Of a DNA stretch of 64,000 nucleotides, positions 45,729-57,325 are shown piece by piece. Position numbers and translations under genes: made by a program. Source of the stretch: Mastigamoeba balamuthi (taxonomy: Eukaryota; Evosea; Mastigamoebida; Mastigamoebidae); contig CACRSC010000008.1 in NCBI GenBank assembly GCA_902651635.1, forward strand, positions 519,029 to 583,028. The letters are read 5' to 3'. Below the pieces are notes generated by a model. That model saw only the letters and a program-made list of their open reading frames with translations. It had not been told where the DNA came from and did not search any database. The stretch's first letter is position 1, and each line of letters starts with the position of its first letter.

Positions 45729-46245
45729 CGGCGCCGCTGGCCCGCGCCCTGCACATTCCCTCCCGCACCCCCGCAGTTGACCACAGAGCGTCTTTAGTGT
45801 ACCCTACCGCGTCTGGCTGCGTGTTTTGCAAGAAATTGAGACAGAATTTGACTTCAAATCGGTAATTTACCGTAAGCCAGTGACGAACTCAGCGGCATGC
45901 CTCCGAGGGACGCGTTCCCGAGGGCCAAGTGGCAAAGGGGCGGGCGCTGTGCCTCCGAGGCCGCCGCTTGGCCGCCGCCTCGAAGCTCAAGCGGCGTGGT
46001 CAGACGGCTAAAAATAGGAGACAGTAATGTCAGGCACAGCAGCGCCAGCCCGACTCCAATGACCCATGCACCATTGGAAGCCATACCCCCTACTATAGGG
46101 ATATCGAAGGCGCGAGCGCCCTCCGCTCATCTTTTCGTCTTCCGGCACCCGCGGCCCCGAATTCCGGACACCTCTTTGTCCTTAAGGAAAAAATCGCCCC
46201 AAGAGAATTTCCAGTGGATTCAGTTTATTAAATAGAACGCCGCGA
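45729..46245. other. intergenic, promoter of the cyclase gene
   Basis: About 500 bases without coding content. Sequence just before 46246 is AT-rich (tttattaaat), as seen upstream of several genes here. Confidence 0.4.
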
Positions 46246-49000
46246 ATGGCAGCTCTGACTGATGAGCGCGACCCCACCGCGCCTGACCGCCGCAGCAGCC
46301 ACAGCAGCAGCAGGACGTCGGCGCTGGACGACAGGATGGAGCTGATGGGCAAGAGCAAGATGAGCGTGCCGATGCGGGGGCTCTTCATCGCCATCATCAC
46401 CGCTGGCTCTCTGGTCATCGCCGCCACGGCGATCGTGCCGCTCTCCGTCGAGTGGCACGGCAGCATCGCGTCGTTCTCCAGCGTCTCGCGCAGCAGCATC
46501 GACACGCAGGCGGGGATACTGCGCAGGCTGGTCATCGACAAGGCGCAGGACTCGTTCGCCAAGGAGATCGCCAAGCCCGCCCAGTTCATGCAGACGGTCA
46601 TACAGCGCATCGAGTTCTCTGGGGTCGACGTCTCCGCCATCCCCTCCATGTACGACGCGGCCTTCGGGTCCAAGCTGCTCTTCTCCTTCGGCCTCGCCGA
46701 GATGATGACCACTCCGGCGTTCAGCACCTTTGTGCGCTGCTCTCCCTCCGCCTGTGCCCCACGCCGCACATACTCTTCCCTACTCTCTTGCCCATGACGA
46801 GTAGTTCTATTTTTGCCCTGCTGCTTCCAATGAGTCACGGCGTTTAGCTATTTTCGGAGGTCCAATTCTCTATGTTATTCCCGCCCGACTTGGTTAACTG
46901 TTTTCATCAGACCTCCGTTTATGGGTCGATTCCTCCTCTCACCTCCGCGGTTTTGCAGACGATCATGACGGACAACAACCACGGGCACCACCTGTTCAAC
47001 AACAACGCGGTGAAGCAGCCGTCGCTGATGAACTGGGGCGTCTACGACCAGTACGAGCGCAATGCCACGTTCGCCATCAGCGTCTACAACACAACCACCT
47101 TCACGCCCACCAACATCCTGACCTCCAAGACCGTCAACTGGCCCATCACGACTCGCCCATACTGGTGCGCCCTCGCCTTCCCGTTGCCCCCCATTCCTTT
47201 CCCGCGGTCTGGCGTCGCTGACGACTTCGGCTTCTCCCTCAGGCCGGTGGTGACCAACAAGAGCAGGCAGGTGCTCTGGTCGATGATCTACGACACGGCG
47301 GCCCACACGCCGAGGCCTTTTGTCGTGCAGCGCGTGCCGAGCGCACTCTGCGCGTACGACGCCGCCGTGTCGGTGTCGTTCAAGATGCTGTGGCTGACCG
47401 ACTACTTCGGCTCTCTGCGGGTCACCAAGAACAGCTTCGCCATGGTCTTTGAGGACACGCCGGCCATGGGCCTCATCGCCCTGACCGAGGGCGCCGTCGT
47501 CGCCCCCAGCGGCCTCGTGACGTACACGACCGCCAACCACCCCAACGCCACCGTCAGGCGCCCCGTGGAGCTCTGGCTGGCCCGCACGGGCGGCGTCCGC
47601 AGGGAGCTGTCGTTCACGGCCGACGACAAGTACCACGACGTGAGTCTGCTGGCCGTCCCCGGGGGCACCGGATGGTGGATGTTCCTCGTGTCGCCCGTCT
47701 CGGACTTCACGGGGGACGTGCTCACCGAGACGGCCAAGGCGGAGGACAAGGCGACGACGTCGATGATCACCGTCGTGGTCATCGTCTGCGTGCTCGTCGT
47801 GGCGCTGTGCTGCGCGATCGTCGTCGTCGTGACGGCCGTGACGCACCAGATCGACCTCATCACGCGGCACCTGCACAACCTCTCGGAGATGAAGTTCGAC
47901 TCCAAGTGCCCCAGCTTCTCGAGCATGCTGACGGAGCTGCGCGAGATGCTGTCGACGGCACACCAGATGACAGTGGCCCTCGAGTCCTTCTCGGTCTACG
48001 TGCCCACGACGGTCGTCCACTGGCTGATCCGCAACAACAGGAAGCCGTGAGAACACTCGCTCCTCCCCCGTTGCCGCGCCCGCGTCTCACCTCCAGGGCA
48101 ACTGCTCGTCTGCTCCCAGGGACCTGATGATGAAGCAGAAGATGTGCACGGTGATGTTCCTGGACGTGTGCGCGTTCACGTCGACGATGGAGGAGCACAG
48201 TGTGAGCGTCGTGTTCGGGATCCTGCAGACAATGTTCGAGACCTTCTCGTCGATCCTCATACAGAACCACGGGACCATCGACAAGTACATCGGCGACGCC
48301 ATCATGGTGCTGCCCTCCTCAGCTGTCGCCCGTGCTCACCTGACCTCGTCTCTGCAGGCCATCTGGAACGTCCCAGACCGCGTGAAGGAGCACCAGGTGC
48401 TCGCGTGCAAGTCGGCGGTGGAGATCCTCGAGGCGCTGGACCAGATGAACGTCCAGTTCGAGAAGCTCATCGGCAAGCGGATGGCCATCAGGATCGGGAT
48501 CAACAGCGGCCCCGTCTTCTGCGGCAACGTCGGCAGCACGTCGCGGATGAACTACACAGTCATCGGCGACACTGTGCGCACTGCTCGCCCCGGCACCCCC
48601 TCTCGACTCCTCGCCGCCGTGCTGAGAGGTCTCTCTGGCCTTCTCATCGCAGGTCAACATGGCAGCGAGGCTCGAGGCCGTCAACAAGGAGCTGGGGTCG
48701 ACTGTGTGCGTCACGGACGCTGTGCGCGAGAGCTGCAAGGGGACGGCGGCCATGCGGTGCCTGGGGTCGATACCCCTCAAGGGCTTCAAGACGCTCACGC
48801 GCGTGCACGAGGTCCTGGGGTTCAACGACAGGCTCAGCGTGGCCGGGGCGCAGGTGCTGGCGGGATACAGGGCCGTGGACAGGGCGCTGATGGAGGGCTC
48901 CGCCGACCCCGACGAGCTGGACGCGTACATCGCGGAGAACCCCAGCGACGCGCCTCCTGCCAGAGCAGCCTTCCTGCGGAAGGGACATGCCAGCGAGTAG
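46246..49000 (+). CDS. membrane-bound class III adenylyl cyclase with extracellular sensor
   Basis: The ATG at 46246 begins a Ser/Arg-rich cytosolic tail, then helix FIAIITAGSLVIAATAIVPL. An extracellular domain of about 330 residues follows, with Asn-glycosylation sites (NATFAIS, YNTTTF); it looks like a Cache-type sensor (HDVSLLAVPGGTGWWMFLV near its end). Helix MITVVVIVCVLVVALCCAIV leads to a short linker and the cyclase. The cyclase has VMFLDVCAFT (first metal Asp), IDKYIGDAIM (Lys for base recognition, second metal Asp), RIGINSGPVFCGNVG and NYTVIGDTVNMAARLE (Thr/Asp region plus the transition-state Asn and Arg). All catalytic positions are present, of the bacterial adenylyl cyclase type. 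Introns with donors GTGCGC (two), GTGCTG and GTGAGA fit the frame. It ends in a short Asp/Pro-rich tail. Predicted product is cAMP in response to an external ligand. Confidence 0.85.
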
Positions 49001-49375
49001 GCGATGGGCCTCTGCGCATCTGCACAGAGCAGCAGAAATGCTCGCGCTGTATGACACAGGAGAGAACTCACAACACCGTGAGGGAACTCCGCCGCACATT
49101 CAATTTGAAAGATGTACTACGTTCCTCAGCGGGCACTCTTTTGTGTGTGCCGCTGGGCACGAGGGTACCCAGTCTGCTGACCCCCTCTGCCGAGCAGAAG
49201 CCATGGGAGAGGAGGGGAAGACCGTGCCAATGAGGCGGGGGGCAGCAATGCCACCGAGTATATTTGAACTGCACAGGGCGCGGGGCAACCGTGTTGGAGC
49301 TGCACCCGCGCGCGAACACACGAGGACGCATAGGATAGGATAGGGGGGAGGGGAGGAGGAGCGAGGAGCAGCGCT
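49001..49375. other. intergenic, convergent gene ends
   Basis: About 375 bases between the stop codons of the cyclase (+) and the next gene (-). No gene is seen. Confidence 0.4.
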
Positions 49376-50771
49376 CTAGAGGGAGCCCATGAGCATGTCG
49401 CCGAGCGTGTGGATCGACGAGAGGTCGTTGGCCCCGTAGAACCGCCGCCAAGTCCGCGAGAACGCGCGCAGGGCCTCGCCGTAGGCCGTCTCCGCGGGCG
49501 CCTCCGCGACGCATCGCTCGAGCGCCCCCGCGACCTCCGCGAGCCTGCGGGCCCTCCAGGCCGCCTCGAGCCAGCCGTGCGCGAAGCCCAGGCGCAGCGC
49601 CTTGGCGAGCCGCTCGTCGCGGTCCCACAGGGCGGCCGCCAGTGCGTCCAGCGCGGCCCGCGGGCTCCCGGGGGCCTCGCGGACGGTCGCCAGCGCCCAG
49701 GCCGCGTCGCAGGCCTCGCCGAAGAGCAGACGCACGTGGCCGTCGAGGCCCTGGGCCCCGCGCTGCTCGCCGCGGCCGACCGCGAAGCCGACGAGGGCGG
49801 CGCTCAGCAGGTGCTCGCGCGTGCACGGGCCTGCCGTCGCCGCCAGCTGCTGCGGGCTCAGCACGAGGTCCTTGATCTGCACCGCGCGGCCCTGGGCCCT
49901 CTCCGGCCCCGCGGCGGCCCCCGGAGCCCCGAGCGCCGACGCTGCCGCCGCCCCGCTGTGGGCCCCGCTGTTTTCGCATGCCTGCGTTGACGTGGCTGAC
50001 GTGGCGGCCGTGGGCGGCGGGAAGGCGGGGGCCGTGAGGTCGACGACGGGGCTCTCGGGGACGACGGGGTTGCAGGCGCCCGGGGGCAGGACGAGGTCCG
50101 CGTGGAACCAGCGCTGGGCGCCGTCGTAGGCGAGCTCGTAGACGCGGACGGGCGGGGCCACGCGGCGGCTGCCCGCCTTGGTCGCCTCCACGCGGCAGCT
50201 GCCCACCCGCGACAGCGCCCGCGTCGTCCCGGGGTCCGCCCGCAGGCACGCGTAGTCGGTCCTCGCGCAGACTGCGTGCAAGGCCCGCGGGGCACCGGCG
50301 AGGCGTGAGAGGACGCAGTGTTGGTGGGGCTTGAGGTGGTGTGGGGGCAGGGGGCGCGGGGTGAGGGGGTGTGGTGTTCTGAGATTTAATCCGATACGGG
50401 CCCCAGCGGCGGCCCCGGGGCGGCGCAGGCGAGCGGGAAGGGTAGGGGGGCCCCCGGGCAGGGCGGATCGCGCGCTGCCCGGCGGCGATCGGCGGGAGTG
50501 TGCCCGAGCGCGCGGTCGGAAGAGGAGGGGAGGGGAGAACTGGGGGAGAGCAAAAACCCCCCACCGGTGAAAAACTAACGACATCAACCACGGGAAATAA
50601 GCAGCGGCAGAGGCAGCGAGCAAACAACAGAGAGAAGAGCCAAGACGCACGGTACTCGACGCTGACCGTCCGCCGCTGCACCCCGCCCCCGGGCCACATG
50701 ACCGGCTGGTACGCCTCGAGGGGCCTGCTCGCCCTGCAGCGCTGCACCCTGCCGCTGCCGCTCATCGCCAT
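49376..50771 (-). CDS. hypothetical protein, two exons
   Basis: Exon 1 starts at the ATG 50771 (MAMSGSGRVQRCRAS). A 379-base intron (50272-50650, donor GTGCGTC, acceptor CACGCAG) joins VSVEY to LCARTDYACL in frame, giving about 338 residues. The first part (VYELAYDGAQRWFHADLVLP) looks like a beta fold. A Pro/Ala/Ser linker follows, and the C-terminal half is helical (LLSAALVGFAVGRGEQRG, LRLGFAHGWLEAAWRARRL, LRAFSRTWRRFYGAN). No domain is recognised. Helical, Ala-rich composition at this GC content should be read with care, but the frame is open and the splice is clean. Confidence 0.5.
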
Positions 50772-51190
50772 CGCGTCGCTGCCGCTGCTGCTGTTATTCT
50801 CTTTTTTTCTTTCTCTCTTCCTCCCCGCTGTGTGCTGTGCTGTCGCTGCGGGTTTGTTTTGTTGCGGGTTCTCAGTCACGCCGGGTGCACCGCTTCTCTT
50901 GCGGATTTCGGGGCGAGGAGACCTTGGACAAATTCTGGGGCGTTTTCCTCTCCCCTGGGGGGCGGCTGCTGTGGTGCTGCGGGGACCCTGTTGTGCGCTG
51001 AGGGTGTGCGTGCAAGTCGCCGTGTAACTAGAGTGTATGTTCCACCCAGCACTGCTTTTGCGTTTTCCATGGAACGCGGAGTACTGTTGTCCGGGCTACT
51101 CGGAGATGTGTTATGACGTCGTCCCTACAGCGACTTTTCGCGATTGAAAAAGACCCGGAATTCACAGAGACACGGAATTTTCAAAAAGTA
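50772..51190. other. intergenic, promoter of the hypothetical gene
   Basis: A pyrimidine-rich tract (about 50790-50830 on the plus strand) just upstream of the start at 50771, then mixed sequence to the tRNA. No gene is seen. Confidence 0.4.
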
Positions 51191-51261
51191 GGGCTCTGCC
51201 CGGAATCGAACCGGGGCCACCTGTACCCTAAACAGGTATTTTACCACTAAACTACAGAGCC
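51191..51261 (-). tRNA. tRNA-Pro (anticodon AGG)
   Basis: On the minus strand: acceptor GGCTCTG pairs with CAGAGCC, D-arm TAGTTTAGTGGTAAAAT, anticodon stem CCTGT/ACAGG with loop TTAGGGT. The T-arm is CCCGG-TTCGATT-CCGGG. Anticodon AGG reads proline. No intron. It sits about 50 bases beyond the stop of SepSecS, on the same strand. Confidence 0.95.
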
Positions 51262-51312
51262 GTTCACATAATCTTCGACGAAGAAGCACCGATGTTGGTG
51301 ACTCTGCCCACC

Positions 51313-54211
51313 TCATCTCTGCTGGGTCTGCGCCTGTTCCCGCGCCGGTTTCGCCTCGTGTAGCACCTTGTCCAGGCGCTCGACGAACGTGTCGATGTCG
51401 CCGCGCGTCACGCCGATGGCGCAGGCGGCCGTGAGGTAGGGCAGCGGGTAGCCGTCTGCGTGGGCCCCGTACGACGCAAACTCGACGCCGCAGACCTTCT
51501 TGCGCTCGTCGCCGGGCGTGAACACGCGCGTGCCCGAGCACCCGCGGCTGAACAGCATCGACCCCACGAACGCCGGCGAGCACTTGGAGGCCCCGCTGCC
51601 CACGAACGTGGAGAGCGTCATCCCTGCAGCGGCGGCGCTCAGCGAAATTCAATTGTAGAGGGAAAAGCCAACGGCAGCAGCCGAGCGGGCACCAAATGAG
51701 ATGTTGTTGTGCGGCGTCGCCAGCAGCCGCTCCCCGTGCGCCTCTGCCAGCGCCTGCATCCGGCCTGTGAAGTACGCGAACAGCTCCTGCGGATCGCGAG
51801 CAGAATTGAGGACAAAATGCACTAATTTACATTTTGTTTCTGTGAACGAATAGGAAAGCGCGAATTGCACGCAATGCCGAGAGTCGAGGACACTGGCGGG
51901 GGTCGAGCGGTCCCCCGCAGGAGCAGCGACGTAGAGCCGGTAGCACACAGAAGCAAAAAGAAAAGCGGCAGAACACCAAATATGCGGGCACCCGAAACAA
52001 ATGCGCATGAAAGTGGGCAACAGAACCGCAATATACGCTGCACGGGGAGAGCGGGGAGGGGGGCTGCGAGTGCCTTGCGCTCGGCGAGGAGGTGCTTGTA
52101 CTGGTCCCTGCCCATGGAGAGCAGCGTCATGAAGAGGTCGAGGACGGGGGACATGGAGGCGCGGCCCGGGTAGCTCCTGCTGACCGCGTCGACAAACTCC
52201 CTGCTGGGGCTCGCGATGACGGCGCCGCCCACGGGCACCATGAAGTTCTTGTCGGTGCTCTGCACGATCGCGTCCACGCGGCCCTGCAGCAGCCGACGCG
52301 CGACACGTCAGCGCGCGCAACGTCAGAGCGGGTGCACTTCTCCGGAGAGCAGCGCAATGCGTGCGGGGCACGAAAACCGCTGCAGATGCAATGTGGAAAG
52401 CAAATGCAGAGCGCCCCTGAAATCAAGTGAACGCACTGCGCACCGGCAATTGAGCAAAAGAGCAACCGCGCACGAAAACCCATGAGATCGCAGTCTGTCG
52501 CCCGAGCGGCTGAACCCCTTAAATGTGCGTGCTAGGTGCCTGAGAACAACAGAAGAGACCACAGCACAACACCACAGGCCGCGAAGCAAATGAGGGGGCG
52601 GGGGAAAACCCGCTCACCCGAAAAATAAGCAGAAAGCTGTACACCCCGCAAAACACAGCGATTTACTGAGAGCAGACACCATGTTCAGTCCCCAATAAGC
52701 AACTCAAGCTGGAATTGTAGCACCACACCCCAAATGAAGCACAGCTGGAAATAAGCCCGAGAGGGTCAATAAGCCTGGCAAACTGCCCAGCCCCCCCACG
52801 AGGGGGGGCCGCCAGGCTGCTGCGCTGCACAAAGCCAGGCGATCGCAGAGGGGGGGCGGCGGGGGAGCGCAGCTGCGGAGGCGCACTGTGCGGATGGCCT
52901 CGGAGAGGACGTGGGTGGTCTTGGACGACTGCACACCGAACGCGTTGTTGACGACGTGCGGCACGCCTAGCCGCTGGCAGAGCCCCCCGATGCCCACGAC
53001 GTCGTCGGGCGCCCGCGGGGCGAACGCGCTGGTCGTCGAGAGCACGCAGAGGACCTTCTCGGGCCCCACGCGCTGCACGGCGGCCTCGACGCCCGCGAGG
53101 TCCGTGCGGACCTCGTCGCCCACGAGGGCGTTGGCGACGACGACGGGCACGAGCGCGCAGGTGGCGATGGCCTTGAGCGCGGACTTCTGGTCGACGCGCG
53201 TCCAGACGACGTGCGTGGCTGCGGGGCGCGAGGCGCGGAGGGCGAGGAGGACGAGCGCGATGCTCATGCCCGTCGCCAGCGGGACGACGGCGCAGGCGCC
53301 GAGGCCCCGGATGCCCGACTCGCGCAGGGCGTCGGCTGCGAGGGCGTTGGTGAGGGCGTAGATGGCAGACGAGCCCGCGGCCTTGGGCTGCTCCGCCACG
53401 AGGTCGCCGCTCCTGCCGATGCCGTGGCCCATGTAGTAGTGCCTGCAGCGCACGCGCCCAGAGAGGACTCAGAGGTGAGCCACAGGGGAAGCCGCATCGA
53501 GGCTCCGCGGAGCAGGCACGCAGCTCGGCAGCGCAGCCCTCGTGCGCAGGGCTCGTGTGTTCGCAGAGCTCCCGCACGAGGGCCAAAGAACAGAGCACGC
53601 AAATCACACGGAGCAGTGGCACGAAGGACCACCACCAGCAGAGCCCGGCAACAGCAGGGACGTCGCCACCAACAGCGCACGTAATGGAGGCCGCAATTTA
53701 TGTGCAAACACAGGAGGAACCAACGCGCAACAGAACCACTCGTTCGGACACGGGGAGGACACCAGCACGAGCACGAGACAACGGGGGCTGCACAGCGGCA
53801 ACTCATTTTCCGACAGAGGGCCCGGCACAGCCGCACACACGACAAACGAAAGAAGCAAGGCAGCGAAGATTCCGGAATATCTCCAGTAGAATCCGCGATT
53901 TCCAGGAATCAGCGGAGAAGATACGCAAATCCCAAGGAGGGCGGGCGGCACCTCTGGGCGACGAGGGGGCAGAAGATGCGGGACTCGCGCTCGCCGACGC
54001 CGGCGTTGAGGGGGAAGTTGTTGCTGTCCATGGCGGCGAGCTCGGCGACGGCGAACTCGAGGGCGCGCGGGGGCCACGGGCGGGCGGGCAGGCAGCGCTG
54101 CGAGAGCAGCACGCGCACCAGCGCCTCGGTCTGCCTGCGCCCCTCCTCGGCCTGCCGCACGTAGCGCTCCGAGACGAGCCCCGCGCACAGCTCGAAGTTC
54201 TTGCTGTTCAT
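51313..54211 (-). CDS. SEPSECS: SepSecS: O-phosphoseryl-tRNA(Sec) selenium transferase
   Basis: The ATG at 54211 ([20 protein letters not shown]) and the following [19 protein letters not shown] match the N-terminus of eukaryotic SepSecS. Exon 2 has [38 protein letters not shown] and [15 protein letters not shown]. Exon 3 has the PLP-lysine motif [17 protein letters not shown] and [19 protein letters not shown]. Later exons hold [15 protein letters not shown] and [20 protein letters not shown]. The splice AQR/HYYM and the splice [11 protein letters not shown] (intron 52284-52886, donor GTGCGC) are in frame. This PLP enzyme converts O-phosphoseryl-tRNA(Sec) to selenocysteinyl-tRNA(Sec) with selenophosphate. 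Its introns are unusually long for this window (about 515 and 603 bases). Confidence 0.92.
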
Positions 54212-55097
54212 CGACCGCGTTGGCGTTGCTCTCTGCAAAGATTCGCGTATCTTCTCGAACAGATTCTGTATGTCCGGAATCTGTACGTCAGGCTGCCGTC
54301 CTTGTGACACCGTTGGGCGCGAGCTGCCGTTCCAGAGATACGCCGCGGCAGTGGCGTGCATGTCGAGCTCGTTATTGGCCGGCTGGGAGGCAGAGGCATG
54401 GGACGGGGCTGCACGTGCTGTGCCCCACTGGCACTGAGGGGTGGAAACGCAGTGCCCCTTGTCCATCTATGGTCGTTGCAGAGGCCACTCGGCTCGAATT
54501 CAGGAGGCTTAGAGTCAACCCCATGAAAGCCGGAAACGACAATCTTGTCGTAGATTACGCATTCGCTGTTGCAAGGAAGCGGACTTGTATAACAACACCC
54601 ACAGGTTCGCTGCCTGGGATGCGATAACAAACTCGAGCTCAATCAGTTCCGTGAAGAGCACTGCTTTGTATATCCATTTTCATCCCTCAATCACTCACCT
54701 GTTGGACTGTGCCAACCCGATCGTTACGTTGAGTCTCTGGGGTGCACGTGGAATGGGCTTCATAGCAGATGCCATGCCCATACCAAGGAGTGTGCTTTGT
54801 GCTCAGTTCTGCCACAGATGGCAATTCTGAAAGACCACGTCTCAACTCTGGAGGCCTCAGTTCTTGCTCTGCACAGGGTCATTTCCCAACTCAGGAGCGA
54901 GAACTGGACCATTTGAGAGAGGTACCACCGCGAAACCAAAAAGTGCCCACCTTTTCGAGGGTAGTGAAGCAAACCATTTTAATCACATGGTTGTGTCACT
55001 CCTAGTCATTCGGTATGGTCACCTGCTCTCCCACTCACAGGTTCTCTTTATTGTGAGCTCTTCCAGGGCGTTGAGCTTGTGTGCCGGTTGCAGTTCC
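54212..55097. other. intergenic stretch before the four-helix cluster
   Basis: About 890 bases. Frames are short and show no family content. It holds the SepSecS promoter. No relic of the four-helix family was recognised here. Confidence 0.4.
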
Positions 55098-55774
55098 TCA
55101 GTCTGGGTGATCCAGAGCCCTCTGCTTGAGCCTCAGGTACCTCTGTGCTGCCATTCCACCTTGTGGCAGCAGCAGCAAGCACCCGACACTGACGGCAAGC
55201 GCGATGCAGAGGACGACGACCTGCACGACCGCGATTCCCTGGGGCAGCAGGCCACCATTGCTGCAGTCCTCCCCCGAGTCATCCGAGTCCTCCGAGTCTT
55301 CCGAGTCCGCAGAACCCCACGAGCGCCCAGCGGCTGCCACTCCGGTCCTGTAGAAGCTGAGCAGCTTCAAGGCGAGGGCCAGATGCACCAGGCTCAGCGC
55401 GAAGGCAGCCACGTGGCACAGCGCAGACGTCGTTTTCACTGCGAACCATGTCTCAGCCTTTCTCCCCGGGAATAGATGCGAAAAACTGCAGGAGGGCCGC
55501 AGGCGCTACCTGCGGGGCTGCGGAACGTGGCGGCGCCACAGACGGCAACGACGCAGATGCCGGAGCAGAGGACCTCGACGATAGTGCAGCCGCCGTTGAG
55601 AAAGTCCACCGCGGGGGCCGAGACACCCGAGGGCGTCGTGGGAGCCGAGCTGCCGCAGGGCCACTCGCGTGGGTGCAGCCAGAGGCCCAGCACGCCCAGG
55701 GGCACTGCCAGGGCCAGGCACGAGGTCCTCGCACAGCCGCTGACCAGGGCCAGGACACGTGCACGCGTCTCCAT
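55098..55774 (-). CDS. four-helix membrane protein, type II (copy A)
   Basis: Two exons. Exon 1 from the ATG 55774 (METRARVLALVSGCARTS) carries helix 1 (CLALAVPLGVLGLWLHPREW) and helix 2 (EVLCSGICVVAVCGAATFRS). After an intron (about 55442-55512), exon 2 carries helix 3 (ALCHVAAFALSLVHLALALK), an acidic Ser/Glu/Asp loop, helix 4 (VVQVVVLCIALAVSVGCLLL) and a short basic tail (AAQRYLRLKQRA). The total is about 190 residues with a tetraspan layout. No matching family is known to me. Copies C and G have the same layout, including the WLHPREWPC and TLC/ALC-AAF motifs. The function may be a small channel or a scaffold (pure inference). Confidence 0.65.
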
Positions 55775-56551
55775 CTGCAGGGGCTCTCTTTGCCACGAGT
55801 GTTTGGGCAAAGCAGTTGTTCGACTCCGATTCTCGAGGGGTCTGCGAGGCATTGCCGCAACGCATTCCACGAGCAATCGGACGACGTATGTCGTGTGGTT
55901 CAGAATAAAATGTGTCGTCATGATACGGAAACACGCTGCATCAGATTTCGAAAGGCCACAGGCACAAGCGAGAGGCGGGATGGCAGGACTCACTTTCCCC
56001 ACCGGCGTCCAGTAGCACACCTGGGGTGATTGCGTTACATAGGGAGGGAAATCGAGAGATTCTATCGCCGAGAATTGGATCTTCTTTTCCCAACTCAAAA
56101 TCAGTTCCCGACGCCGAATTACAGTCGCGTGAAATAGGCGGAACTCTGCCAACCATTCTAGAAACTTCTGCCATCAATCAAGTTAAATTCCCCCCCCTAT
56201 TGGTCGGTGTCTGTGCGTGTGATTCGTTGTGCAGTGTTTCAGCTTAAAAGGACCATTCTGATTTCCTTGAAAGCTCGGCATCCAAGATTACAGTGAGATA
56301 CCAGGTGCCCCACATTCACTCAAGTATTCCACGCAGTTTCGACTCCTTTCATTATTAGAGTGAAGAGAAAACCCGTATCTCCACCTAATTCGCCATGACC
56401 CAGATTCTCTTTCCACACCGCTCGATTGCTGTGCACCGGTGACGTGTGGCGAATTTCAGCTGAAAAGAACCCGCCCTTCAGATTTCTGCTGATTATAGAA
56501 AAGCACATCGGCATTAAGAGCGTGAACTGCGGTGTTCCCGAGTCTCACGCA
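55775..56551. other. spacer between divergent copies A and B
   Basis: About 780 bases. It contains a block (about 55808-55925: agcagttgttcgactccgat) that recurs at about 58428-58530, so it is part of the duplicated unit. It holds the promoters of both copies. Nothing else is seen. Confidence 0.5.
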
Positions 56552-57191
56552 ATGCGGGTCGCCTCAGGCGTAATTGTCGGGTTCGGTGTGGCCAGGATGG
56601 TGTTCATGGCGCTGGCTTTGCCTGCTATCATCACGGTGCTCCTCTTGGAGAGAACGTACAGCTGTGACTGGGGCATCGCCATCGGTGCCTACGTGGCAGA
56701 CGGCGTCAACATCGTATGTGCCGTCTTCGAGGTCCTCTGCTCACTGGTCTGCGTCGCCCTCCTCCTGACATTCTCCTACGCAGTCCAGACAGGTTCGCTT
56801 CTGCAAATACCTCTTTCTCATCCGCCCAGTTTCATTCGCAGCCAAACGAACGTCGGGGGCAGTGGTACAGCTAAGTGTCCTCGCGATGTGTGCGACGCAT
56901 TTGGCGCTTGCAATACAGGTCATCGGCCTTATCATGTCCAACTCTTCGAGGCACCCAGGCGAACATCATTACTGCGACCGCGCAGCATCCGGCACTCAGG
57001 AAAGCGCTGCAGCATGGCAGATCGTGGTCGTTGTCGTTGCCTTCGGCGAGAGCTTCGTGGGCTTCTTCCTACATCTGCCCACTAAAACTGAGAAGGACGA
57101 CAGCCAGAAGAAGAGCATCGAAATCGGGAATGTTGATAATGGCAGACACCCCACAGATCCAGCCCATATCGCTGGCACAACCCACAATTGA
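56552..57191 (+). CDS. four-helix membrane protein, type I (copy B)
   Basis: The ATG at 56552 starts exon 1: helix 1 (GVIVGFGVARMVFMALALPA) and helix 2 (EVLCSLVCVALLLTFSYAVQ). An intron (about 56794-56860, donor GTTCGC, acceptor GGGGCAG) leads to exon 2: helix 3 (VLAMCATHLALAIQVIGLIM), loop HYCDRAASGTQESAAAW, helix 4 (IVVVVVAFGESFVGFFLHLP) and a charged tail (KTEKDDSQKKSIEIGN). It is about 190 residues. It has the same two-exon, four-helix layout as type II, so the two types probably share an ancestor. It converges on copy C, with their stop codons 135 bases apart. Confidence 0.65.
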
Positions 57192-57325
57192 TCCAATCGG
57201 AATTAAAGGGTGATTTCATATTCACAAGCTCACTGATCTGTGTCGTGGTTTCGTCGCCTGTCACTTTTCTGGCTGGGAGGCAATTTGCAAATAAAGGGAG
57301 CTGCGGAGGCGGCCGGAGCCACAAA

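Noticed and set aside
52284-53951. snoRNA genes in the long SepSecS introns
   Set aside because: No clear pair of C and D boxes or H/ACA hairpins was visible, so none is annotated.
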